From DATJLY01 sp035532935 (GTDB lineage Bacteria > Pseudomonadota > Alphaproteobacteria > ATCC43930 > CGMCC-115725): a stretch of DNA of 64,000 bases. Where the stretch lies: positions 28,734 to 92,733 of the forward strand of contig DATKQE010000111.1 of assembly GCA_035532935.1 (NCBI GenBank). The letters run 5' to 3'. Positions within the stretch are counted from its first letter, which is position 1, and every line of letters begins with the position of its first letter. Below the pieces are notes generated by a model that saw nothing but the letters and a program-made list of their open reading frames with translations, ran no database searches and was not told the DNA's origin. Of this stretch, positions 58,308 to 64,000 are shown one piece after another. The translations under genes and the position numbers were made by a program.

Positions 58308-59555
58308 TCAGCGATAGGGTGTCGCCACCACCTGGCCGAGCGCGTTGATGACGACGCGCTCGTTCGGCGCGGGCTTGCCCTCGACGCGGTCGAGGCACCA
58401 GTCGGCGAGCATGGTGAACCAGTTCTCGCCGAGCGCCGCCGCCGCCCCGCCGCCGATGGCATGGCGCTCGCCCTCGTAAACGACCAGTTTCTTCGGTGCC
58501 TTGATGCGCTCGACCAGCGCGTGCGAGAACTCGATCGGCGAAAGCTCGTCGTCCTCGCCGGCCTGGATCAGCACTGGGCAGCGGATGCGCCCTGCCTGCG
58601 GCAGCAGCGTGAACTTCTCCTTGAAGGCGTCGAAGCGCCGCTCGTCGTCGAACCCGGCCATGTACATGAAGCGCATCTTGAACGAGGGCGAGGCCATGTC
58701 CATGATCGCATTCATGCCGGGCTCGTGGCAGACGAAGCTCACCGCAGCGCCCTTGACCCGGTCGCCCAGCGCGGCCGCGGCCTGCAATCCGAAATAGCTG
58801 CCGAAGCTCACACCCATGATGACGAGCCGGTCGGGGTCGATATGGGGGTGCTGTACCAGCCTGGCATGAACCGCCTTGGCCGCGTCCATGTGATTGGTCG
58901 GGGTGACGAAGATTTCACGCACGAGGCATTCGCCCTGGCCGGGTCCGTCATAGACGAAATTGGCGAAGCCGCGCTCGAGGAACTTGTCGCCATACATCGA
59001 GCACATGATCTCCTTCGACGCGTCCATGCCGTCGATCGAGATGACGCACGGAAATTTTTCGCCGCGCGCGGGCGTGCGCGGCAAGTGGAGATAGCCGGGT
59101 AGCGACTTCTTCTTGCCGCCGAACGGAACCTCGATGCGTTCGACCGGATGCGGCGCGTATTGCGCGAACTTGTCGTAGCAGGCGACGGTGCGTGCGTTGT
59201 AATGGATCGACGTGGCGTTGTTCTCGAAGATCGGCCACCGCGCTGCCGACCACAGCAGCGCGGCGATGAAGTAGCTCTCGCGCGCGGCGACGCGCCGGCC
59301 CTGCTGTTCGAACCGCTCCGCCCAGGCCTCGCGCCGGCGTGCGGCGGCGGCGAACTCGCGGTGCATGTCGGCGAACTTGCGCACCCGCGCCCCGACGGCG
59401 CGGAAATCGCCGGTGCCGTCCGGGCCGCATGGATAGAGCGTATAGGCGAGGCGCGGCTGGTCCCATTCCATGCCGATCGCCTGGATTACCGAATCGATGA
59501 TCCAGCGCTGGTCGTTCCACCGCTTCACGCGCTGCTCGGTCTTGGCCCGCATCAT
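58308..59555 (-). CDS. Alpha/beta hydrolase of the 2,6-dihydropseudooxynicotine hydrolase/FrsA-like type
   Basis: This 415-aa protein carries an N-terminal helical domain of about 130 residues before the hydrolase core. The nucleophile elbow is MGVSFGSYFG. The acid is in AGEDDELSP and the histidine in EGERHAIGG, completing a triad. The layout and the C-terminal VVINALGQVVATPYR match hydrolases such as the C-C hydrolase of nicotine breakdown and related FrsA proteins. ATG 59555 (or the next codon at 59552) is used. It lies 17 bases after Coq7 and 28 bases before the FAH gene, and probably works with the latter. Confidence 0.85.
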   Translation of the reverse strand: MMRAKTEQRVKRWNDQRWIIDSVIQAIGMEWDQPRLAYTLYPCGPDGTGDFRAVGARVRKFADMHREFAAAARRREAWAERFEQQGRRVAARESYFIAALLWSAARWPIFENNATSIHYNARTVACYDKFAQYAPHPVERIEVPFGGKKKSLPGYLHLPRTPARGEKFPCVISIDGMDASKEIMCSMYGDKFLERGFANFVYDGPGQGECLVREIFVTPTNHMDAAKAVHARLVQHPHIDPDRLVIMGVSFGSYFGLQAAAALGDRVKGAAVSFVCHEPGMNAIMDMASPSFKMRFMYMAGFDDERRFDAFKEKFTLLPQAGRIRCPVLIQAGEDDELSPIEFSHALVERIKAPKKLVVYEGERHAIGGGAAAALGENWFTMLADWCLDRVEGKPAPNERVVINALGQVVATPYR

Positions 59556-59572
59556 GGTCCTGGTTTCCCCCG

Positions 59573-60118
59573 TCAAAGCCGCGTCGACAACCAGATCGCC
59601 AGCCGCGCGCCGGCCTTGATCGCGGTCGAGAGCAGCGGTTCGGCCGGCGCTTCCGCCGCACCATGAGCGAGCGCCGTGTCGCGGTGCTCGATCTCGTTGT
59701 CGCGGAATTCCGCGAGCGCGGCGGCCAGCGCGGTCTCGTCGTCGCCGAGTTCCTCGATCTGACGGCGGTAATGCGCGTCGATCACCTCTTCGACCGCGGC
59801 CGTGCAGGCCATCGCCGCGCTCTCGCCCATGAGCGCCGTTGCGGCGCCGAGCGCCCATCCGGCTGCGTGCCACAGCGGCTGGAGCGCGGTCGGACGCACC
59901 CGCCGCGCCACCACCAGCGCCTCGAACGCCGCGAGATGGCGGCGCTCCTGCTCGGCCATGCGGCGGATGACCGGCGCCGCTGGCGAGCGGCCGAGCACCG
60001 CGAGCTGTCCCGCATAGATCCGCATCGCGCCGTATTCGCCGGCGTGATCGACGCGGATCATGCGGGCGAGGAGCTCCGCCGCCGGCGGGTCGCCGGGAAG
60101 GCGGCGCGGCCCGCTCAT
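59573..60118 (-). CDS. coq7: Demethoxyubiquinone hydroxylase (Coq7 family)
   Basis: This 181-aa di-iron monooxygenase performs the last ring hydroxylation of ubiquinone synthesis at the membrane. Diiron ligands are in HAGEYGA (Glu28), EQERRH (Glu58, His61), the VEEVIDAHY helix (Glu110/111) and DNEIEHRD (Glu142, His145), in the ferritin-like spacing. Its start overlaps the dsbB stop by 4 bases. The presence of Coq7 supports an alphaproteobacterial origin. Its placement beside catabolic genes is incidental or by operon sharing. Confidence 0.94.
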   Translation of the reverse strand: MSGPRRLPGDPPAAELLARMIRVDHAGEYGAMRIYAGQLAVLGRSPAAPVIRRMAEQERRHLAAFEALVVARRVRPTALQPLWHAAGWALGAATALMGESAAMACTAAVEEVIDAHYRRQIEELGDDETALAAALAEFRDNEIEHRDTALAHGAAEAPAEPLLSTAIKAGARLAIWLSTRL

Positions 60119-60603
60119 GACCGGCGCCGCGACAGCGCGGCCCGGAGCGCCACAAGCGACAGCAGCGCGAGCCCAAGCGAGGCCAGCACGTTCAATCCGG
60201 CGAGCGTGAGCCCGTGGAACGACCATTGCGGCTGGTCGCACAGCACCGGCTGCGTCGCCATGAGCTGCGCCCGCAATTGCTCGATCGTCGTCGCGACGGT
60301 GGTGGACGCGGTGCAGGCGGACGGCCCTTCGAACCAATGCCGCTCGACGCCGGCGTGATAGAAGGCGAGGCCGCTGCTGCCGATGAAGATGAGCGCGAGC
60401 ACCGCGGCGCCGATGCTCGCCGGCGCCCGGTGCCGGCCGGCGATAAGCGTCAGCAGCGCCACCGGAATGCCGATGTAATAGGGCCAGCGCTCGAGCAGGC
60501 ACAGCTCGCACGGCACGAGGCCGCCGACATATTGGGTCAGCAGCGCGCCGCCGACCACGGCAACGCTGCCGAGCAGAATGAGGAGGAGGGCATTGCGCTG
60601 CAT
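60115..60603 (-). CDS. dsbB: Disulfide bond formation protein B
   Basis: This 162-aa inner-membrane protein has four hydrophobic helices. It re-oxidises DsbA using ubiquinone. The first active pair is Cys32 and Cys35 in VPCELCLLERWPYY. The second, periplasmic pair is Cys97 and Cys122 (SACTAS and VLCDQPQW), as in DsbB. The Arg residue in ERW that stabilises the quinone is present. ATG 60603 is used because it precedes the first helix; an upstream start at 60651 lacks support. No dsbA lies nearby. Confidence 0.92.
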   Translation of the reverse strand: MQRNALLLILLGSVAVVGGALLTQYVGGLVPCELCLLERWPYYIGIPVALLTLIAGRHRAPASIGAAVLALIFIGSSGLAFYHAGVERHWFEGPSACTASTTVATTIEQLRAQLMATQPVLCDQPQWSFHGLTLAGLNVLASLGLALLSLVALRAALSRRRS

Positions 60604-60647
60604 GGCCCGACGATAGCGCGCCGTCGCAGCGTTGCCTATGCGCAGGG

Positions 60648-61283
60648 TCATGGCTTCGCCCGCAGTCGATACTTCCAATGCGCCCACACATACCACGCGA
60701 CGGCGAGCACCAGCCCGACGACGATGACGCCGTCGAAGCGGTGCATGAACGCCCTAAGGCCAGGGTCGGCGTTCCAGCGCGCGCCCAGCCGGGCGCCGAT
60801 ATAGGCGAGCGCGAAGCACCACGGCCACGAGCCGAAAAACGTATAGAGCTGGAACTTGACCTGCGGCATCCGCGCGATCCCCGCCGGCAGCGCGATGAAG
60901 GTGCGGATCACCGGAAGCAGCCGGCCGATGAACACGGCAATGCCGCCGAAACGGGCGAAGAACCGGTCGACCACGGCCAGCTCGCGCTGGCCCATCAGCA
61001 CCCAATAACCATAGCGCTCGACCAGCGGCCTGCCGCCATAGGAGCCGATCGCATAGGCGACGGTCGAACCGATATTGCAGCCGACCGCGCCCGCGGTCGC
61101 GACCAGGAAGAGATCGAGCCGGCCGGTCGAGACGAGGTAGCCCGAGAATGTCATGATGATCTCGGAGGGGAGCGGGATGCAGGCCGATTCGATCGCCATC
61201 AGCAGCGCGATGCCGACATAGCCCAGCGACGAGATCGCGGCGATGATGAAGGCGGCAACGGCGGCGATGATCGGATCGAGCAA
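60648..61283 (-). CDS. DedA family membrane protein
   Basis: This 211-aa polytopic membrane protein has the SNARE-associated/DedA pattern: ESACIPLPSEIIMTFSG with the conserved Glu-Pro-Pro, and GRLLPVIRTFIALPAG with the conserved Arg and Pro. DedA proteins include undecaprenyl-phosphate and phospholipid transporters needed for membrane potential maintenance. Here the role is not defined. It begins 15 bases after the MaoC gene in an operon with dsbB and coq7. Confidence 0.93.
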   Translation of the reverse strand: MLDPIIAAVAAFIIAAISSLGYVGIALLMAIESACIPLPSEIIMTFSGYLVSTGRLDLFLVATAGAVGCNIGSTVAYAIGSYGGRPLVERYGYWVLMGQRELAVVDRFFARFGGIAVFIGRLLPVIRTFIALPAGIARMPQVKFQLYTFFGSWPWCFALAYIGARLGARWNADPGLRAFMHRFDGVIVVGLVLAVAWYVWAHWKYRLRAKP

Positions 61284-61298
61284 GGACGCGTCTTTCCG

Positions 61299-61742
61299 TC
61301 AGGACGGCCGGCAGCCGATGATCGAGATCGGCCGCAGCGTCATCACCAGCTCGCCGCGCTGGTTGAAGAGCTCTCCCAGTTGCTTGAGGGTGCCGCGCGC
61401 GGCGCCGCTGCGCGAGCGCGTCGCATCGAGCACGGTCAGCCTGCCGCTGAGCCGGTCGCCCGGGCGTACCGGCTTGAGCCAGCGGATGTCCTCGACCCCG
61501 GGCGAGGCGATACTTGCCGCGTCGCGCAGATGGCCGTCGACCAGAAGCCGCATGAACAGCGCGGCGGTGTGCCAGCCGCTGGCCACGAGTCCGCCCCAGA
61601 TCGAGGCCGTCGCCGCCGCGGGATCGGTGTGGAAGTATTGCGGATCGAAGGCGGTGGCAAAGGCGACGATCTCGGCCTCGGTGACGCCGCGGCTGCCGAG
61701 TTCGATCACCTGACCGACGTGGAAATCGTCGAAATAGAGCAC
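61299..61742 (-). CDS. MaoC family dehydratase
   Basis: This 147-aa hot-dog-fold hydratase has the active-site pair Asp and His in DPQYFHTD (D-x4-H), followed by ASGWHTAALFMR. MaoC-type enzymes hydrate enoyl-CoA-like substrates. It is the first gene of the minus-strand operon that contains DedA, DsbB, Coq7 and the hydrolase/FAH pair. It lies 124 bases upstream of the divergent tRNA-Leu fragment, which marks the element boundary. The CoA substrate is unknown. Confidence 0.9.
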   Translation of the reverse strand: MLYFDDFHVGQVIELGSRGVTEAEIVAFATAFDPQYFHTDPAAATASIWGGLVASGWHTAALFMRLLVDGHLRDAASIASPGVEDIRWLKPVRPGDRLSGRLTVLDATRSRSGAARGTLKQLGELFNQRGELVMTLRPISIIGCRPS

Positions 61743-61866
61743 CGCTCCGATCCTCCACGACGCACGGAACGGCCGGCGCCGGCGCGATCTGAGCGGAAAT
61801 GGACAGGAACCGCAAGCGGTTGACCGAGTCGGCGCCGTCGCTATAGTCGCCCGTTCCCGAGTTGCG

Positions 61867-61900
61867 GCCCCTGTGGCGGAATCGGTAGACGCGGCAGACT
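61867..61900 (+). other. 5' half of a tRNA-Leu gene, ending in the anticodon loop (likely attachment site)
   Basis: The 34 bases have the acceptor strand GCCCCTG, a D arm with GGTAGACGC and the 5' side of the anticodon stem GCAGACT, matching tRNA-Leu. After it the sequence departs into TCGAAAACAGTTTTCGA, and no anticodon 3' stem, T arm or CCA end follows within the next 1.2 kb. It is therefore a half tRNA, interrupted at the anticodon loop, with the integrase frame reading through it. This fits an attL junction. Confidence 0.8.
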
Positions 61901-63171
61901 CGAAAACAGTTTTCGACGTCTATCGACGCGAACGCAGCCCCTACTGGCAATGCTCGGCTTTTCTCGCCGGACGAAATCACCGGATCAGCACCCACGAGGA
62001 CAGCCTCTCGCTCGCGAAGGACTTTGCCGAACACTGGTATCTCGAGCTGCGTGGCAAGCACAAACGCGGCGAAATCAAGCCACGCGAAAAAACCTTCCGC
62101 GACGCCGCCGCCCAATTCGAGCGGGAGTTTCCGATCATCACCCAGGGGCAGCGAAACCCGCGCTACGTCCACCGCAAGAGCGAGATCGCCCGCCTGCACC
62201 TCAATCCCTTCTTCGGCGATCTCGGCCTCTCCGAAATTACCGAAGGCAAGATCCAGGAATATCGGGTGCATCGGGTCGGCACGTCGCGGACCGGCCGGCC
62301 GCCGGCCCGCTCCACGATCCACCATGAGATCGTCTGCCTGCGGCAGATTCTAGCCACCGCCAAGCGCCACGCCTGGCTCACCGTCCTGCCGGACCTGTCG
62401 CAGCCTTACCGCGCCGCCGGCAAGATCACGCACCGGGCGTGGTTCTCGCCCGACGAATACAGGCAGCTCTACGAAGCGACGCGCCGGCGCGCGGCGCAGC
62501 CGAAGAAGAAGCGCTACGCCTGGGAAAGCGCGCAACTGCATGATTACGTGCTGTTCATGGCCAATACTGGCCTGAGACCCGATGAGGCCGCACGGCTCGA
62601 ATTCCGGGATGTCGAGATCGAGGAGGACGATGCCACCGACGAGACTATCCTCGTCATCTCCGTCCGCGGCAAGCGCGGCGTCGGCTATTGCAAAAGCACC
62701 AAAGGCGCTGTGCTCCCGTTCAAGCGCCTGCGCGACCGGCTGCGGACCGCGAAATTTGCCAGCAGCGCCGACACCGAACCCGTGCGCGCCTGCAGCAAAA
62801 ATCCCTGGAAAAAGCCGGGTCCGACCGACCGGCTGTTCCCAGTCTCGCTCCGCACTCAGTTCAACCGAATTCTCGCCGAGGAAAAGCTTCAACTCGATCG
62901 CGAAGGCAACCGCCGCAGCCCCTACAGCCTGTGGCACACCTACATCTGCCTGCGTCTCATGGAAGGCGCCGACATCTACGCCATCGCCAAAAATTGCCGC
63001 ACCATCGTCGAGATGATCCAGAAATTTTATGCAACGCACATCAAGACGACCATCGACGCGGCCGCGATCAACGTCCGCAGATCCAAGCCCGTAAGGGCCG
63101 GACGGACGATTCGGACCATGACACTGGTCCTGACGATTAGCGCTTGGCGGACGGCGCGACCGCCGCTATAG
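61873..63171 (+). CDS. Tyrosine-type site-specific integrase, frame opening inside tRNA-Leu
   Basis: This 432-aa integrase opens at a GTG within the tRNA half; its first 12 residues (MAESVDAADSKT) are read through tRNA and junction bases. The next in-frame ATG is about 690 bases downstream. A core-binding domain (residues 40-200) precedes the catalytic domain. ArgI is at Arg235 in NTGLRPDEA and the nucleophile is Tyr386 in MIQKFYATH. The second arginine box, usually YSLRHTY in this subgroup, reads YSLWHTY (Trp354, codon TGG at 62932-62934), and the usual AKNMGTSVEMI region reads AKNCRTIVEMI. These substitutions suggest that it may be inactive. It probably inserted a mobile element into the tRNA; the other end is outside the window. 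Confidence 0.85.
   Translation: MAESVDAADSKTVFDVYRRERSPYWQCSAFLAGRNHRISTHEDSLSLAKDFAEHWYLELRGKHKRGEIKPREKTFRDAAAQFEREFPIITQGQRNPRYVHRKSEIARLHLNPFFGDLGLSEITEGKIQEYRVHRVGTSRTGRPPARSTIHHEIVCLRQILATAKRHAWLTVLPDLSQPYRAAGKITHRAWFSPDEYRQLYEATRRRAAQPKKKRYAWESAQLHDYVLFMANTGLRPDEAARLEFRDVEIEEDDATDETILVISVRGKRGVGYCKSTKGAVLPFKRLRDRLRTAKFASSADTEPVRACSKNPWKKPGPTDRLFPVSLRTQFNRILAEEKLQLDREGNRRSPYSLWHTYICLRLMEGADIYAIAKNCRTIVEMIQKFYATHIKTTIDAAAINVRRSKPVRAGRTIRTMTLVLTISAWRTARPPL
61900..61916. repeat. 17-bp perfect palindrome at the tRNA/integrase junction
   Basis: TCGAAAAC and GTTTTCGA flank a single A. It starts at the last tRNA-like base (U33 equivalent) and lies inside the integrase reading frame. It is a candidate for the integrase core site or crossover point. 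Confidence 0.7.
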
Positions 63172-63183
63172 ACGAGGCGGTAT

Positions 63184-63500
63184 GCGGGTGTGGCGGAACT
63201 GGTAGACGCGCCAGACTTAAACATGGGTCGCCGGTTCGGAAACGAACCGGTCGTCAGCTGTCAAACTCGGTGAACGCTTCCGTCGATCGACGATGCCAAC
63301 CCCGAGCCAAGCCCGGAAACGGGAAGGTGTAGAGACTTAACGGCAGCCACCTAAAGGCGACAGCCCAGGGTGAAGATAAAGTCCAGCCCACAAACTCGCC
63401 GCAGCGCGTAAACGCGGCACGAGCGTGGCGAAAGCCATAGTGGGATGCAAAATCTGGTTTCCTCACGGAAGTGTCGGTTCGATTCCGACCACCCGCACCA
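63184..63500 (+). tRNA. tRNA-Leu interrupted by a 230-base group I intron (CAA anticodon most likely)
   Basis: The 5' exon (63184-63217) and 3' exon (63448-63500) together form an 87-base tRNA-Leu. Acceptor arms GCGGGTG and CACCCGC pair perfectly with ACCA following. A long variable arm (TTCC, GGAA) and a T arm (GTCGG, TTCGATT, CCGAC) are present. The anticodon stem CCAGA pairs with TCTGG. If the intron ends at the conserved terminal G (63447), the loop reads CTCAAAA, giving anticodon CAA; if both edges shift by one base, it would be UAA. The CCA end is encoded. Confidence 0.9.
63218..63447 (+). ncRNA. Group I intron (230 bases) inside tRNA-Leu
   Basis: The intervening sequence has the conserved core elements. 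A P1 guide GGGTC (63225-63229) pairs with the exon end GACTT using two U-G pairs. A P2 hairpin with an 8-bp stem and GAAA loop is at 63231-63250. The Q-type AACCCCGAGCCAAG element occurs just before 63311. A hairpin CCCG-GAAA-CGGG is at 63312-63323. The R-type GACTTAACGGCAGCC starts at 63334. P7 pairs GACTT (63334-63338) with AAGTC (63379-63383) inside AAGATAAAGTCC. A P9-like CGCG-TAAA-CGCG hairpin is at 63405-63416. The 5' exon ends in U and the intron ends in G (63447). No homing-endonuclease frame is present. Confidence 0.88.
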
Positions 63501-63776
63501 CCATCCCAGTGCGATCCTTCCTCCGGCCCGTGACGCCAAGTCCACAGCATGGCAGGCCCTCCCGAGCTAACCGCCGTTTCGAGCGAGACGTTCAGCGGCT
63601 CGCCTAGCGCGCCCCATGCGGGCAGCGCCAAGCGGGGTCAGCCCCGCTCGTTCTGCCGGACGGCAGTCTCTTGGAGGCGGTTCGCGAGAGCGGCTCTCGC
63701 CAGTCGTGATATCGGCTCAACTTCACTTCTCTTTCCTCTTCCCGGTCTTTATGACACCGCTTGGAAGGGGAACCCC

Positions 63777-63913
63777 TCAGAGCCCGGCCCCTTGCATCAG
63801 CGCGTCGATTTCCGCGCCGATGCCGAGCAACTCGAAGCTCTCCTTGAAGATGCCTGCTGCTTCGCGTGAACCCTGTCGAGAAATTCGGCTAGGGTTTCGT
63901 CGCCCCATGTCAC
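63777..63913 (-). pseudogene. Frameshifted C-terminal remnant of an unidentified protein
   Basis: Minus-strand reading gives VTWGDETLAEFLDRVHAKQ in one frame and then AAGIFKESFELLGIGAEIDAL, ending at TGA (63777-63779), in another. Both pieces look like real coding sequence, and together they would make one helix-rich C-terminus if a single frameshift around 63850 is repaired. No family was recognised and no start or ribosome site is intact. The 276 bases between the tRNA end (63500) and this remnant (63501-63776) contain no gene that I can support. Nothing is recognised from 63914 to 64000. Confidence 0.35.
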
Positions 63914-64000
63914 CGTTCGCCCACTATAACAGAGCCCGATTTACCGGCGCTCAAGGGTCCGGCGCGTCCGGCTGCGCCGGACCGCGCTCTCAGGCGTCCG

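Noticed and set aside
61867..61960. An intact tRNA at this position
   Set aside because: Only the 5' half fits a tRNA. After the anticodon loop there is no pairing stem, T arm or CCA end; the sequence continues as integrase coding sequence.
1..64000. CRISPR arrays or insertion-sequence inverted repeats
   Set aside because: No regularly spaced repeats and no transposase genes were found. The only repeats seen are the 20-bp tandem pair, the GGCGC run and individual hairpins.

Overview
The window is about 68% GC with densely packed, often overlapping genes. The gene set points to an alphaproteobacterium, probably a soil- or water-dwelling Rhodospirillales/Hyphomicrobiales-type organism. Evidence includes ubiquinone synthesis (Coq7), a Flp pilin, several CoxLMS-type molybdenum hydroxylases, an OsmF/YehZYXW osmolyte importer, PilZ and class III cyclase signalling, and a glycine riboswitch before a split-GcvP glycine cleavage operon. 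The species cannot be named from sequence alone.

Layout. 1-3093: the tail of a molybdenum hydroxylase, a periplasmic DegP protease, a stretch of decayed genes (LivM-like and MocR-like remnants) and a lone Flp pilin gene. 3212-18394: a catabolic region with a dihydroxyphthalate-decarboxylase-like protein, a UbiD decarboxylase, an outer-membrane MetA-type protein, an SDR, two molybdenum-hydroxylase large subunits (one fused to its FAD subunit), a TctA-TctB fusion, separate CoxM and CoxS genes and twin solute-binding proteins. 18429-26665: a class III cyclase, glnS, pyrK-pyrD-pyrC, a TcuA-like flavoprotein and a CDP-archaeol-synthase-like protein. 26662-31344: a metallophosphoesterase and the complete OsmF/YehYXW importer. 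31480-41537: a hydrolase, a luciferase-like monooxygenase, a binding protein, PilZ, rhomboid, a gentisate-dioxygenase-like cupin, an AtzG/AtzE-like amidase pair, GNAT, Lrp and ornithine aminotransferase, followed by an amidinotransferase-fold enzyme. 42452-47079: tandem glycine riboswitch and gcvT-gcvH-gcvPA-gcvPB. 47140-57328: a second FAH/CoxM/CoxS/CoxL/amidohydrolase catabolic block, an ABC importer without a binding protein, an SMP-30 lactonase and a MetF-like protein. 57335-61742: a minus-strand operon with FAH, hydrolase, Coq7, DsbB, DedA and MaoC genes. 61867-64000: a tRNA-Leu 5' half joined to an integrase gene, a second tRNA-Leu split by a group I intron, and a mostly empty end with a decayed gene remnant.

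How the genes work together. Much of the window looks like uptake and breakdown of aromatic or heterocyclic acids. Solute-binding proteins and importers bring substrates in, molybdenum hydroxylases add hydroxyl groups, and decarboxylases (UbiD, ACMSD-like), a cupin ring-cleavage dioxygenase, FAH-type hydrolases, amidases and MaoC/SDR enzymes would process the products. No substrate can be assigned from sequence. Housekeeping genes (pyrimidine synthesis, glnS, glycine cleavage, ubiquinone, disulfide formation) lie between these blocks.

The most notable observations are the group I intron inside a tRNA-Leu; the adjacent integrase whose reading frame opens inside another tRNA-Leu half; the fused FAD/molybdopterin subunit sharing a locus with a single FeS subunit; a bacterial CarS-like gene; and a visible Shine-Dalgarno-sequestering platform on the glycine riboswitch.
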